A stretch of DNA of 64,000 nt from JBLNBN01 sp050260015 (GCA_050260015.1 JBLNBN010000060.1:1-64000); one strand, 5' to 3'; positions 34,239 to 43,643 are shown, counted from the stretch's first letter. A program made the numbers and translations. The notes: generated from the sequence alone by a model not told the origin.

Positions 34239-34745
34239 TTAATTTATTGTAGAAATTGCGTCTATTTCGTTGTTAGTTAGAAACTTATCCGCATCGATCA
34301 AGATCTTGACGCTATTGCCGACCTTTCCAATCCCTTTGATAAAATTGTTGCTTGTTTTGCTTGACTGCGGCGGGGGATCTATCCAGTCTTCCTGTATGCC
34401 GAGCACTTCCGCTACTGTATCGACAATCAGCCCAAACGAGGAATTAGCGATTTCGATGACAATTATACAAGTCCTATCGCCGTAACCAAGCTCAGTCATA
34501 CGGAACCTTAATCTCGCGTCAAGCACGGGTATTACTTTTCCGCGCAGGTTTATGATTCCTTTGATAAAGTCCGGCATTTCCGGCAGTCTCGTTATTTTTT
34601 GGATACCGATGATTTCAATTACGTATCGTAACTCGATCCCGTAGCACTCGGCCCCGACATGGAAAGTAAGGAATTTATCCTTTAACGTGTCCTCATGCTC
34701 ATCAATAAAATCGTCTTCGTCTTGTTTAGAATTCACAAACGCCAT
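34239..34745 (-). CDS. cheW: Chemotaxis scaffold protein CheW, copy 2
   Basis: 168 aa, the same length as copy 1 and offset from it by exactly 3610 bp. It shows the acidic N-terminus, KFLTFHVGAECYGIELRYV, ITRLPEMPDFIKGIINLRGK, VIPVLDARLRF and SSFGLIVDTVAEVLGI. The two proteins differ mainly in the acidic N-terminal part and the last few residues. With its receptor it forms the upstream half of a tandem duplication; whether the two CheWs are receptor-specific cannot be seen. Confidence 0.95.
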   Translation of the reverse strand: MAFVNSKQDEDDFIDEHEDTLKDKFLTFHVGAECYGIELRYVIEIIGIQKITRLPEMPDFIKGIINLRGKVIPVLDARLRFRMTELGYGDRTCIIVIEIANSSFGLIVDTVAEVLGIQEDWIDPPPQSSKTSNNFIKGIGKVGNSVKILIDADKFLTNNEIDAISTIN

Positions 34746-35091
34746 TACAAACCTTATTTATGTTTTACAATTATTCATTTTTGTAGTCTGCATAACTACA
34801 TAATCATTAAATTACTATTTTTACGACTACAAACCAAACCGATAATTAAGAATAAAGCATTATTTCGAAATATTAACGATATTTAACTCCTATTTAACAT
34901 ATATTTCAAGTAACTATCTAAAATAGCGCCAATTACAAGGAGTGTTGAAAAATTTATATTTTGGATATATTAATAAATTTATTTAATTTGGCGAAGGTCT
35001 GGATAAATATTTTTATGCTATATTACTTAGCCCTATTAATAATCCTCACATATTTATAATAATATTATTAATATTAAAGAAGTCGTCTCGT
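34746..35091. other. AT-rich divergent intergenic region
   Basis: A 346-bp gap between divergently transcribed cheW copy 2 and the PAS kinase. It is very AT-rich with short TTTA/ATTA inverted stretches (for example around 35052-35080). No ORF, RNA or repeat element is recognisable. It must hold the promoters of both flanking genes, but no box pair stands out enough to call. Confidence 0.6.
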
Positions 35092-36261
35092 ATGAGCCTC
35101 CCGCAGTTTCCTAAGGATTTTTTTGTTACAGACATAACGAATCACCCCAATTCTGAAATTATTAATTTTAAGACTGGCAGAGGAGTTTTCAACAATTCGC
35201 CTGCGCCTATGTTTGTAAAAAATGCCAGGATGGAATTTATCGACTGCAACCCGGCTTTTTACAAAGCCTTCAACGCTCAACCAGAGGATATTCTGGGAAA
35301 AACGCTTGATGGATTGCTAAGCCCGGAAGAGAGGGACGCCTTCGCCTCGATCGACGAACGACTTCTTAAGGAGGGCGGAGTCGCCCTTTATGACTCTACG
35401 GTGCAATTAAGCCCCCAGGATATACGTAGCTTATCTGTAAACAAATCCGCTATAACAAGTCCGGAGGGTAAGACTATAGGTATTTTTGGAATAGTTATAG
35501 ATACCACCGCAATGATGGATCACTATCGGGATACGCTAAAGAGCAATAACGAATTAAAATTGTTGGTCGAAAGCAATGATACCTTCTTTAAATTATTAGC
35601 GCATGATATACGAAATCCTATTCACGGCTGCTTAGGGCTTATTCAGTTATTGGAAGAATTCGACTCGCTTCCTGATAATCAAGATGCTAAGGAAATCCTA
35701 AATGCCCTGGAGTCATCATTAACGAAATTAAACCGGCTGTTAAACAGCTTATTGATATGGCGTAAAGCGAACGGGCAGCAACTGATCTTCGAACCTATCA
35801 AAGCTAACGTCCTCGAGACAGTAATTTCTGCGATCATGATAACTGAAGCGTCAAATTCGAGAAAGGATATTAAGCTGAAATTAAACGTCGATCCGAACGC
35901 AATATTTACTGTCGACGTAAATATGTTCAAGACAATAATAAGAAATCTTGTTTCAAACGCATATGCTTACTCGCCAAAAGGCTCATATATTGAAGTAGCT
36001 TATTACAATTTGGAGCAGGAGTTTTGTTTGCAGGTAAAGGACTCGGGAATAGGAATGTCCGATGAAGAGGTGAAGAACCTTTTTTCGATGAAGAACAAAC
36101 GCTTAACAATCAGTTCGGAGGATTTTCTTAGCCACGGCATAGGATTAAATCTCGTAAAAGAATTTGTTGAAAAGCACCAGGGTAAAATTATAGTTAAAAG
36201 CTACATAGGCAAAGGAACTACTTTTTCTGTTTACATTCCAAAAAATATTCAAATGATTTGA
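35092..36261 (+). CDS. PAS-domain sensor histidine kinase
   Basis: A 389-aa soluble kinase. The PAS domain spans about 30-145 (NNSPAPMFVKNARMEFIDCN, EDILGKTLDGLLSPEER, SPEGKTIGIFGIVID). HisKA follows with H171 in FKLLAHDIRNPIHGCLGLI, then HATPase_c (NLVSNAYAYSPKGS as N box, DSGIGMSDEEV as G1, SHGIGLNLVKEFVEKHQGK as G2). No TM segment, so it senses a cytoplasmic or membrane-diffusible cue. No response regulator is adjacent, and it stands beside the chemoreceptor modules without shared transcription. ATG 35092 has no clear ribosome site. Confidence 0.88.
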   Translation: MSLPQFPKDFFVTDITNHPNSEIINFKTGRGVFNNSPAPMFVKNARMEFIDCNPAFYKAFNAQPEDILGKTLDGLLSPEERDAFASIDERLLKEGGVALYDSTVQLSPQDIRSLSVNKSAITSPEGKTIGIFGIVIDTTAMMDHYRDTLKSNNELKLLVESNDTFFKLLAHDIRNPIHGCLGLIQLLEEFDSLPDNQDAKEILNALESSLTKLNRLLNSLLIWRKANGQQLIFEPIKANVLETVISAIMITEASNSRKDIKLKLNVDPNAIFTVDVNMFKTIIRNLVSNAYAYSPKGSYIEVAYYNLEQEFCLQVKDSGIGMSDEEVKNLFSMKNKRLTISSEDFLSHGIGLNLVKEFVEKHQGKIIVKSYIGKGTTFSVYIPKNIQMI

Positions 36262-36400
36262 GCAAATGTGCGTTAAAGTTTAATATTGAAGCGCAGTTTC
36301 GGACAAAAAAGTATTTTTTCAATGCGAACTTTTTGTTTTATATTGAAAAACATATCTCCGAACGCGTATTTATTATTAAATAGATGAATTAAGGATGCAC

Positions 36401-37207
36401 ATGAGCAAGAAAAAGTCTCTCTACATTTGGATTGCGGCTTTTATCCTAACAATATTTTTCGCCGCCTGGCAAAGAATGACAGGACCTACTTACCCCGCGC
36501 GCGGATCTGTCCGGATTGCGGGCGAAGAGATTAAATATAAATTGCCGCGAAGCCACGAGGTCAACTCTAACCAAATAATAACGGTAGAAGTTCCCGATAA
36601 GACTATCTGGGGCGAGCTGGCATATAAAAGATACCCCAGCCACGACGAATGGACGCGTACGCCTATGGCGCGCCAGGGCGACGAGCTTAAGGGCGAATTG
36701 CCCGCGCAGCCGGCTGCCGGTAAGATAATGTATAACATCGACCTTAAGGCGCCGTCCGGGGAAATTAAGGCCGTTTCCGACGAGCCTATTATTACCCGCT
36801 TCAAGGGCGTCGTGCCGTGGTGGGTATTAATACCGCATATCTTAATAATGTTCGTAGCAATGCTGTGGTCGACGCGCGCAGGTTTGGGGGCCTTTTTCAG
36901 GGACGATAAACTATTTATGCATGCAGTAATTACAGCCGTACTTCTTTTTATAGGAGGAGTCGTGCTGGGGCCTATTGTGCAGAAGTACGCTTTTGACGCA
37001 TATTGGACGGGTTGGCCGGTAGGAAACGACCTAACGGATAACAAGACGGCACTATCGATAATAATGTGGATCGTCGCCGCCGTGCAATTAAAGAAGCATC
37101 CTGAGCGCAAACGTTGGGCCGTAATTGCCGCAATCGTCCTCGTCGCGGTATATTTAATCCCTCATTCAGTTCTGGGTTCGGAAATAGATTATACGCAAAG
37201 ACCATAA
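36401..37207 (+). CDS. Hypothetical polytopic membrane protein
   Basis: Not assigned to a family. The 268-aa protein has an N-terminal anchor (IWIAAFILTIFFAAW), a periplasmic beta-rich region of about 100 residues (GEEIKYKLPRSHEVNSNQ, VEVPDKTIWGELAYKRYP), and four TM helices in the C-terminal half (VLIPHILIMFVAMLWS, AVITAVLLFIGGVVLG, SIIMWIVAAVQL, WAVIAAIVLVAVYLIP). An ATG at 36395 lies only one base past the AAGG; ATG 36401 has better spacing and is preferred. The next gene starts 49 bp later, so it might share a transcript with the redox trio. It could be exported-solute or redox related, but nothing in the sequence decides this. Confidence 0.75.
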   Translation: MSKKKSLYIWIAAFILTIFFAAWQRMTGPTYPARGSVRIAGEEIKYKLPRSHEVNSNQIITVEVPDKTIWGELAYKRYPSHDEWTRTPMARQGDELKGELPAQPAAGKIMYNIDLKAPSGEIKAVSDEPIITRFKGVVPWWVLIPHILIMFVAMLWSTRAGLGAFFRDDKLFMHAVITAVLLFIGGVVLGPIVQKYAFDAYWTGWPVGNDLTDNKTALSIIMWIVAAVQLKKHPERKRWAVIAAIVLVAVYLIPHSVLGSEIDYTQRP

Positions 37208-37256
37208 CTGGGCAGATGCCGGAAAATATAGAATTAAATAATTTAAGGGTAAGGAA

Positions 37257-37766
37257 ATGAAAGCAATAGACGCAATACTGTCGCGGCGAAGCATTCGCAA
37301 ATACGAGCAGGGGATAATCGCGCAAGAAGATATCGACCTAATCCTTGAATGCGCTATGGCGGCTCCATCTGCGGGCAACCAGCAATCATGGCATTTTCTT
37401 GTGATAAAGGATTCAAATTTACGCGAACAGATCAGCAAAATACTTCCAAATTCCGAAATGCTGCCGGAAGCCGCCCTGGCAATCGTGGTTTGCGGCGATC
37501 GCTCGATTGAGCTATACCCTGACTACTGGGTGCAGGATTGCTCGGCCGCGTCCGAAAATATTTTACTGGCAGCGCACGCGCTCGGCTACGGCGCCGTCTG
37601 GGTAAGCGTTTACCCGAGAATAGACAGAATTTTGCCTGTAAAGAAATTACTTGATTTGCCGGAAGGCGTTATGCCGCTTAACGTCATTTCAATCGGTATT
37701 CCAAACGAAACAAAAGAAGTCCATACGGGACTAATCGCAGAAAAAATACATTACGATAGGTGGTAA
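37257..37766 (+). CDS. Nitroreductase family FMN protein
   Basis: 169 aa, the short single-domain nitroreductase form. The N-terminus AIDAILSRRSIRKYEQG and AAPSAGNQQSWHFLVIKD bind the FMN phosphate and ring; ENILLAAHALGYGAVWV and VISIGIPNE complete the fold. These homodimeric flavoproteins reduce nitro groups, quinones or other electrophiles with NAD(P)H. It is 4 bp from a flavin reductase-like gene and 590 bp from an iron alcohol dehydrogenase on the same strand, so a shared redox role is likely. The substrate is not visible. Confidence 0.9.
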   Translation: MKAIDAILSRRSIRKYEQGIIAQEDIDLILECAMAAPSAGNQQSWHFLVIKDSNLREQISKILPNSEMLPEAALAIVVCGDRSIELYPDYWVQDCSAASENILLAAHALGYGAVWVSVYPRIDRILPVKKLLDLPEGVMPLNVISIGIPNETKEVHTGLIAEKIHYDRW

Positions 37767-37770
37767 AAAA

Positions 37771-38331
37771 ATGAAAAAATCGCTCGGCGCACGCACGCTC
37801 GCATACTGTCTCCCCGTTTACATCGTAGGATCCTACGGAGAAGAAGATAAGCCAAATTTAATGAACGCCGCTTGGGGAGGGATGTGTTGCTCCAAGCCCC
37901 CATTAATTGCCGTTTCCCTCCAACGAGTACGTCAATCGTACGATAATATAATTAACCGGCAGGCATTTACTATTAACATACCGTCGGTTAAGTACGTTAA
38001 GGAAGCCGATTACGTAGGCGTATACTCCGGCCGGGACGAAAACAAGTTTGAATCGTTAGGGCTGACTCCTATGAAAAGCGAATCGGTAGATGCGCCGTAC
38101 GTGCTGGAATTTCCCGTTTCATTGCATTGCGAGCTGTTCCAGACTGTCGAGCTTGGCAGCCATGTGCAATTTATCGGCGAGATTAAGGACGTTTTGATCG
38201 ACGACGATTGCCTGGACCGGGCCGGCTCCCCGGATATTTCCTTAATCGATCCGTTTATCTACGATAACGGAAGCCGCGCCTACCATAAGATAGGCGATCG
38301 TATAAGCGGCGCTTATTTAAAACAAAAATAA
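37771..38331 (+). CDS. Flavin reductase-like FMN-binding protein
   Basis: A 186-aa split-barrel flavoprotein of the flavin reductase/HpaC-like family. Features are the N-terminal YCLPVYIVGSYGEEDKPNLM, NAAWGGMCCSKPPLIAVSLQ (FMN-contact strand), AFTINIPS and HCELFQTVELGSHVQFIGEI. The start at 37771 is 4 bp after the nitroreductase stop, with AGGTGG ahead, so the two are coupled. Related proteins act as FMN reductases or as stand-alone flavoproteins of unknown role. Confidence 0.88.
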   Translation: MKKSLGARTLAYCLPVYIVGSYGEEDKPNLMNAAWGGMCCSKPPLIAVSLQRVRQSYDNIINRQAFTINIPSVKYVKEADYVGVYSGRDENKFESLGLTPMKSESVDAPYVLEFPVSLHCELFQTVELGSHVQFIGEIKDVLIDDDCLDRAGSPDISLIDPFIYDNGSRAYHKIGDRISGAYLKQK

Positions 38332-38356
38332 ATAATAAGAAGAAAAAGAGATAGGC

Positions 38357-39499
38357 ATGGATAACTTTACATATTATAATCCTGTAAAATTGATTTTCGG
38401 CAAAGGGAAAATCGCGTCGATTGGTAAGGAAATATCAAGGAACGAGGTAAACCGGGTTCTAATGCTTTACGGCGGCGGATCGATAAAGAAAAACGGGGTT
38501 TACGAGCAAACCGTAAATTCCCTCCGCGAAGCGGGGATTGAATTTATCGAATTCGGCGGAGTCCAGCCCAATCCGACGCTCGAGCATGCACGGGCCGCAA
38601 TCGAAATGATACGCGAGAATAATCTCGAAGGAATACTTGCTGTCGGCGGCGGCTCCTGTATAGACGAAGCTAAATCAATTGCGGCGGGGTACTACCTCGA
38701 CGACCCGTGGAGCGCGTTCGAAGGAAGGGAAAAAATAGTAAAAGCTCTCCCGGTATTTACTATCCTAACTATCTCGGCGACTGGATCTGAAATGAATTCT
38801 TTCGCTGTGCTAACTAACGAAGAGGAGCGGAAGAAATGGTCTATCGGCTCGCCTAATCTTTTCCCAAGAGTTTCTATCGTCGATCCCGAAATACAATCCA
38901 GCCTACCAAGACGGCAAACTGCCAACGGAGGAGCGGACGCGCTTAGCCACGTAATGGAGTATTACTTCTTACTCGACAGGCAGGAAATAACGCTTCAAGT
39001 GGACGAGGCGATAATGCGCAGCATAATTAGTTCCATAGATAAACTAATGGAAGACGAACTGAATTACGAAGCTCGCGCTAATTTCGCCTGGGCTTCGACT
39101 ATCGCTCTCAACGGATTGTCCTGCGCCGGCCTACCAAACGGGGATTGGGCAAGCCATGCCATTGAACACGGTATTTCGGCAATGCATCCTGAAATCGCGC
39201 ATGGCGAAGGTCTCTCCATCGTCTTTCCCGCTTGGATTAAATACGTCTCCCGAAAGCGACCGGAACGATTCCTGCGTTGGGCTAAAAACGTCTGGAACTG
39301 CGACTCCATAGACTTAGCAGTTTTGACTATGAAGGAAAAATTCCATGATTGGGGAGCTCCTATCTCCTTAAGGGAAAAGGGAATAACTGCCGGCGAGATC
39401 GCCGCCATAGCCGAGAATACCCTTTTGCAGGGACTTCCCGGCGTATTCCAGGAGTTAAAGCGCGAAGATGTAACTAATATACTCAAATTGGCGTTATAG
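38357..39499 (+). CDS. Iron-containing alcohol dehydrogenase (YqhD/BdhA-like)
   Basis: The 380-aa group III dehydrogenase probably reduces aldehydes with NADPH. It shows the NADP-site GGGSCIDEAKSIAAG, LTISATGSEMNSFAVLTN, and metal-binding residues in NGGADALSHVMEYYF (D and H) and HAIEHGISAMHPEIAHGEGL (two His). Overall it resembles YqhD and butanol dehydrogenases more than 1,3-propanediol dehydrogenase. It starts 25 bp after the flavin reductase, so it completes a three-gene redox unit. In such a setting aldehyde detoxification or an electron sink is a reasonable guess. Confidence 0.9.
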   Translation: MDNFTYYNPVKLIFGKGKIASIGKEISRNEVNRVLMLYGGGSIKKNGVYEQTVNSLREAGIEFIEFGGVQPNPTLEHARAAIEMIRENNLEGILAVGGGSCIDEAKSIAAGYYLDDPWSAFEGREKIVKALPVFTILTISATGSEMNSFAVLTNEEERKKWSIGSPNLFPRVSIVDPEIQSSLPRRQTANGGADALSHVMEYYFLLDRQEITLQVDEAIMRSIISSIDKLMEDELNYEARANFAWASTIALNGLSCAGLPNGDWASHAIEHGISAMHPEIAHGEGLSIVFPAWIKYVSRKRPERFLRWAKNVWNCDSIDLAVLTMKEKFHDWGAPISLREKGITAGEIAAIAENTLLQGLPGVFQELKREDVTNILKLAL

Positions 39500-39652
39500 A
39501 AAGAAAGTACTCATCGCTAAAAGATTAATGTTTGAAAATTTGCAGCCAAACGTTATTTTAGTATTTTGCGAGAACGCAAATAATAATTATCCGGAGCAAA
39601 GTTATCGAAGGTAAGCCGTACGACTTGTTCACAGAAAAAGCGGTAACAAAAA

Positions 39653-40486
39653 ATGTGGAATGAAAATATAAGCGATATGGACAAAGAGCGCCAGGGCTTG
39701 CTATTAAAGCAGGGCGCGCTTCCGAAACATATTGCCGTAATCATGGACGGCAACGGCAGGTGGGCTAAAGAAAGAAATCTGCCCCGGGTTGCAGGACACA
39801 AACAAGGTATTGAGAGCTTACGCGATATCGTTAAGGCTTGCTCGCAAATTGGAGTCAAGTTCTTAACCGTTTACGCTTTTTCAATTGAAAACTGGAATCG
39901 TCCGGCTACGGAAGTCTCCAGCTTGATGCATTTGCTTGAGCTTTATTTGCGACAGGAATTAGACGAGCTGCATCGAAACAACGTCCGGTTGCTTTCAATC
40001 GGCAAATTAAGCTCGCTGCCTAAGAGAGTTCAAAAAGTGTTGCTTGCCGCCATTGAAAGAACTAAGCACAACGACGGACTGACGCTGGCGTTGGCTCTCA
40101 GCTATTCAGGCAGATGGGACATCGTTCGCGCCGTTCAAATGCTCGCTATGGACGTTCGCAGGGGAAAGGTCTCGCCCGAAGACATCAACGAAGAGCTCTT
40201 CTCCGGCTACCTGACTACCCACGCCATACCCGATCCCGACCTCTTAATCAGAACCAGCGGCGAGATGCGCCTCAGCAATTTCCTCCTATGGGAGATGGCT
40301 TACGGCGAGATGTATATAACTAATAAATTCTGGCCTGAATTCAGGCGGGAAGATCTTTACGAAGCTATTGAAAACTATTACTGCCGCGAGCGCAGATTCG
40401 GTAAAACTTCAAGCCAAATTTCTTGTGAAACCAAGTCCGACGAACAACAATCATACATTCAGCGAGTCGTTAATGCGCTTAAATAA
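39653..40486 (+). CDS. uppS: Undecaprenyl diphosphate synthase
   Basis: Cis-prenyltransferase that makes the C55 lipid carrier of cell-wall and O-antigen synthesis. The 277-aa product has the catalytic loop HIAVIMDGNGRWAKERNLPR, AGHKQGIESLRDIV, FLTVYAFSIENWNRP, LSYSGRWDIVRA and DPDLLIRTSGEMRLSNFLLW. The start at 39653 is taken from the frame; ATG 39677 (MDKERQG) is also possible. Its last 14 bp overlap the bamA start, so translation is likely coupled. A TTTG-N18-GTATTTTG sequence ending at 39568 could be the operon promoter. Confidence 0.96.
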   Translation: MWNENISDMDKERQGLLLKQGALPKHIAVIMDGNGRWAKERNLPRVAGHKQGIESLRDIVKACSQIGVKFLTVYAFSIENWNRPATEVSSLMHLLELYLRQELDELHRNNVRLLSIGKLSSLPKRVQKVLLAAIERTKHNDGLTLALALSYSGRWDIVRAVQMLAMDVRRGKVSPEDINEELFSGYLTTHAIPDPDLLIRTSGEMRLSNFLLWEMAYGEMYITNKFWPEFRREDLYEAIENYYCRERRFGKTSSQISCETKSDEQQSYIQRVVNALK

Positions 40487-42869
40487 TTTTTTTCTAAGGT
40501 CCTTAATCGCAATCCTCGGAGTTTTCCTCCTGTTCTCTTCCGCGCTTTTTGCTCAGATGTCCCCCTTGGGCGGACCGAGCGCCCCGCAGACGACTACCTA
40601 TAAGATAGCCGGTATTACTGTCGAGGGCAATAAGTTCGCGGACGTAGAAACAATAATCTCGCTCTCGGGACTTCGTGTTGGCGATAACCTTGCGTTGCCG
40701 GGGGACCAGAAGATTCAATCCGCCATTAACAATTTATGGACGAGAAAGCAATTCTCGGACATCGACATTGTTGTCGATAGGATAAATCAGCTGGGTATAT
40801 TCCTGATAATTAAAGTCAAGGAATTTCCCCGCGTCAATCGCATTTTTATCGAGGGAAATAAGGAAATTGAATCCTCCAAAATACTTGAAGCCATTTCCAA
40901 AAGGCGGGGCGATATAGTATCCAACCACGATCTTTACCTCGTAGAAAGGGCAATTAAGAAATTATACTCAAAAGAGGGCCTGGAATTCGCGCAGGTCGAC
41001 GCGACGCTTGAGGGCACTGATACGGCATATTACTACAACATGCGCGTAAACATCCGCGAGGGCGTGGAATTCCATGTAAAATCAATAAATTTCGAAGGCA
41101 ATAAAGCCTTCGACGACGACGATCTCGCCTCCGCCTTCGACGAGACCCACACAAAGAGTTGGTGGCAGGTCTGGCGTTCCTCCAAATTCGAACGCGAGGA
41201 ATATGAAAAGGACAAGGAATTGCTTTTAAAGTATTATCATAAACGCGGGTACTCCGACGCCTCAATAGTGCGCGATACCGTGGTTTACGACGAAGCGAAG
41301 GAAGCCGTTTACATAACGATCGAAGTAAGCGAAGGGGATAAAATCTATATTCGTAAAATCGATTTCCGCGGCAATACGGTATATCCATCCGAAGCGTTGA
41401 TCTCAAGATTGGACATGGCGCCCGGGGACGCGTTCGATTCTGAAAAGTTTGAAAAGAACCTGAAGGGCAACGAGGACCAAACGGACGCCGCGTCGCTCTA
41501 CATGGACAACGGCTACCTGCAGGCAAATCTCGTACCCGAGCAGGTCAGAGCCTCGCGCGACTCTGTCGACATAGTTGTCAACGTTTTTGAAAATGAAAGG
41601 TTTACGATAGATAAAGTGACGGTGATAGGAAATACGAAGACGAAGGATAAGGTAATTCGCCGCGAGCTCTACACTCGCCCGGGCGACTATTTCGATCGCT
41701 CAGCCATTATCCGCTCCGTCAGGGCATTAGGCGCAACCAATTACTTTAATCCCGAGGGCCTGAAACCCGACGTACAGCCATCGGCAACGACAAGCAACGC
41801 CGTCGACGTAATTTATACGGTTGAGGAGCGCCCTGCGGATCAGATAAGCGCATCGCTCGGTTATGCTGGAAGCTACGGTTTAACGGGCGCAATAGGACTT
41901 ACCTTTAACAACTTTTCCATTACGGAGCCTTTTAAAGGCGGCGCTGGGCAGGTATTAAATCTTCAGGCCGAATGGGGCCAGATGGGTAGATACAATACTT
42001 ACTCGCTCGGCTTTACCGAGCCCTGGCTCTTCGACGATCCTACGACGATCGGATTCAATATTTACGACCAGCATTACGAGAACGTATATACTGTTCGAAC
42101 GACCGGTATCGGATTGAACATCGGCCGCCGCTTTAAATGGCCGGACGACTACTGGCGAGGCGATTGGAGCGCGAGGGTTCAGCTTAACGACATCGGTTAC
42201 GGCGGCGCGTACTACCGCGAGGGCAAATACTCCGAAGTAACGATAGGGCAGCGTTTTTCAAGATTAAGCGTCAATAGCCCGTTCTTCCCGACCGTCGGTT
42301 CGAAATTCTCCTTCTCGAACGATTTCGCAATGGGAGCGATTGGAGTAGGCTCCACGGATTATCTAAAGAGCGAGCTCTCGTTCGAATTTTACAATCCGGT
42401 CTATAAAATTAAGGATGAGGATCGTGTAGTTTTCTACATTAACGCGCAATGGGGCCACCTGACTAGCTTTAAGTACGACACTACAATATCGCCGCGAGAG
42501 TATTTCTACATGGGCGGCAGCGGCCTGAGCAATTATTTCGGCGTAACGCCCCTGCGCGGTTACGAGGATCAGAGCATAGGCCCGCAATCGGGCGGGAGAT
42601 TCATGACAAAATACGGCGCTGAATTGCGCTTCGCTCTCTCGTTAAATCCAATGCCGCTCTACTTCTATATGTTCGGCGAGGCCGGCAACGTCTGGAAAAG
42701 CTTTGAAACTTCCAATATGCTGGATCTAAAACGCTCAGCAGGCGTCGGAGTGCAAGTATTATTAATGCCGATAGGCAATATCGGGTTCAGCTACGGTTAC
42801 GGCTTCGATCGTGATATAACCGGGCGTAAATCCGGCTGGAAATTTTTATTTCATTTAGGTCAACAGTAA
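40473..42869 (+). CDS. bamA: Outer-membrane assembly factor BamA
   Basis: The 798-aa Omp85 protein inserts beta-barrel proteins into the outer membrane. It has a signal peptide (MRLNNFFLRSLIAILGVFLL and following, cleaved near LFAQ), five POTRA repeats (for example YKIAGITVEGNKFADVETI, VNRIFIEGNKEIESSKIL, FHVKSINFEGNKAFDDDD, IYIRKIDFRGNTVYPSE, FTIDKVTVIGNTKTKDKV), and a C-terminal barrel with GGSGLSNYFGVTPLRGYEDQ. The last residues are FLFHLGQQ rather than the usual terminal aromatic. ATG 40473 overlaps uppS; the frame further upstream is not used. Confidence 0.95.
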   Translation: MRLNNFFLRSLIAILGVFLLFSSALFAQMSPLGGPSAPQTTTYKIAGITVEGNKFADVETIISLSGLRVGDNLALPGDQKIQSAINNLWTRKQFSDIDIVVDRINQLGIFLIIKVKEFPRVNRIFIEGNKEIESSKILEAISKRRGDIVSNHDLYLVERAIKKLYSKEGLEFAQVDATLEGTDTAYYYNMRVNIREGVEFHVKSINFEGNKAFDDDDLASAFDETHTKSWWQVWRSSKFEREEYEKDKELLLKYYHKRGYSDASIVRDTVVYDEAKEAVYITIEVSEGDKIYIRKIDFRGNTVYPSEALISRLDMAPGDAFDSEKFEKNLKGNEDQTDAASLYMDNGYLQANLVPEQVRASRDSVDIVVNVFENERFTIDKVTVIGNTKTKDKVIRRELYTRPGDYFDRSAIIRSVRALGATNYFNPEGLKPDVQPSATTSNAVDVIYTVEERPADQISASLGYAGSYGLTGAIGLTFNNFSITEPFKGGAGQVLNLQAEWGQMGRYNTYSLGFTEPWLFDDPTTIGFNIYDQHYENVYTVRTTGIGLNIGRRFKWPDDYWRGDWSARVQLNDIGYGGAYYREGKYSEVTIGQRFSRLSVNSPFFPTVGSKFSFSNDFAMGAIGVGSTDYLKSELSFEFYNPVYKIKDEDRVVFYINAQWGHLTSFKYDTTISPREYFYMGGSGLSNYFGVTPLRGYEDQSIGPQSGGRFMTKYGAELRFALSLNPMPLYFYMFGEAGNVWKSFETSNMLDLKRSAGVGVQVLLMPIGNIGFSYGYGFDRDITGRKSGWKFLFHLGQQ

Positions 42870-42898
42870 AAATAACTATAAAATCACAGGAGAAAGAA

Positions 42899-43459
42899 AT
42901 GTTTAAGAAAATGTTATGGGCTTTGGTATTAACGGCTGCAATCGCTTTACCTTCCGCTAACGCATCGGCGCAAGCCGCCAAAGGCGCCGCACCGACCGTT
43001 GCGGTTCGCATCGGTATAGTCGACGTGGAAACTATTGTTAAAGAATTGCCGGAAGCCGCCGACGCGGACAAAAAGCTCAAGGACATGGGAAAAATATGGC
43101 AGGATTCCCTGATAGCAATGCGCCAGGATTTCGACCAAAAAGTTCAGCAATATAGCAAGCAAAAAGGCATGATGCCGCAGGAGAAGCAACAAAAAGAAGA
43201 GGAAACGCTCCAGGCGCAGCAGATGCAATTAATGCAGTACCAGGAAGAAAAATTCGGCCAGACAGGCCAATTAAATATGATGAGAGAGCAATTCCTCGAG
43301 CCTATCAGGAATAAAGTTCGTTCGGCGATCGCCGAAACTGCAAAAGAAGAGAAGATCACGTTAGTGCTCGATAAGGGCGGCTCAACCGTGCTTTACTTCG
43401 ACGAGAAGCAGGACATCACTTACAGAGTGCTCGACCGCATTAAAAGAGGCGGGAAATAA
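42899..43459 (+). CDS. OmpH/Skp family periplasmic chaperone
   Basis: The 186-aa protein has a signal peptide (about 1-26), a strand IGIVDVETIVKELPEAAD, a long Gln/Lys/Glu-rich coiled-coil region (about 60-130) and a C-terminal strand-helix part (VRSAIAETAKEEKITLVLDK). This is the Skp layout with tentacle-like helices that hold unfolded outer-membrane proteins. It is 29 bp after bamA, as in many bamA-skp-lpxD clusters, and is followed by an 11-bp hairpin. Ribosome site CAGGAGAAAG. Confidence 0.9.
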   Translation: MFKKMLWALVLTAAIALPSANASAQAAKGAAPTVAVRIGIVDVETIVKELPEAADADKKLKDMGKIWQDSLIAMRQDFDQKVQQYSKQKGMMPQEKQQKEEETLQAQQMQLMQYQEEKFGQTGQLNMMREQFLEPIRNKVRSAIAETAKEEKITLVLDKGGSTVLYFDEKQDITYRVLDRIKRGGK

Positions 43460-43474
43460 TTGAAACTCGTTAGC

Positions 43475-43507
43475 GAAGAGAGATTGACGGCAAGTTAATC
43501 TCTCTTC
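43475..43507 (+). terminator. Hairpin after first OmpH gene, possible terminator
   Basis: A perfect 11-bp stem (43475-43485 with 43497-43507) around an 11-nt loop, 15 bp after the OmpH stop. The T-tract is poor (CTATTGGGACTTTTAT), so it may be an attenuator or 3'-end stabiliser rather than a full terminator. Confidence 0.5.
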
Positions 43508-43643
43508 GGCTATTGGGACTTTTATACGCGATATTCCGCATTTATTCCGCTTTGATTATATTTATTTTATAGTTATCTTACTTTTTTTAAAAGACGGATT
43601 GCGTTTGTAAATTCTTCCGCTTTTTTCATCGGAGGGAAATATA

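Noticed and set aside
27900..34500. Many plus-strand open frames of 70-235 codons opposite the chemoreceptors
   Set aside because: They are antisense shadows of Ala/Ser-rich receptor coding DNA, lack ribosome sites and recur at the same relative places in both duplicated modules.
36301..36360. Near-palindrome TTCAAT...ATTGAA upstream of the unknown membrane protein
   Set aside because: The arms are only six bases with a long AT-rich centre; one occurrence of this kind is expected by chance, and no partner regulator is nearby.
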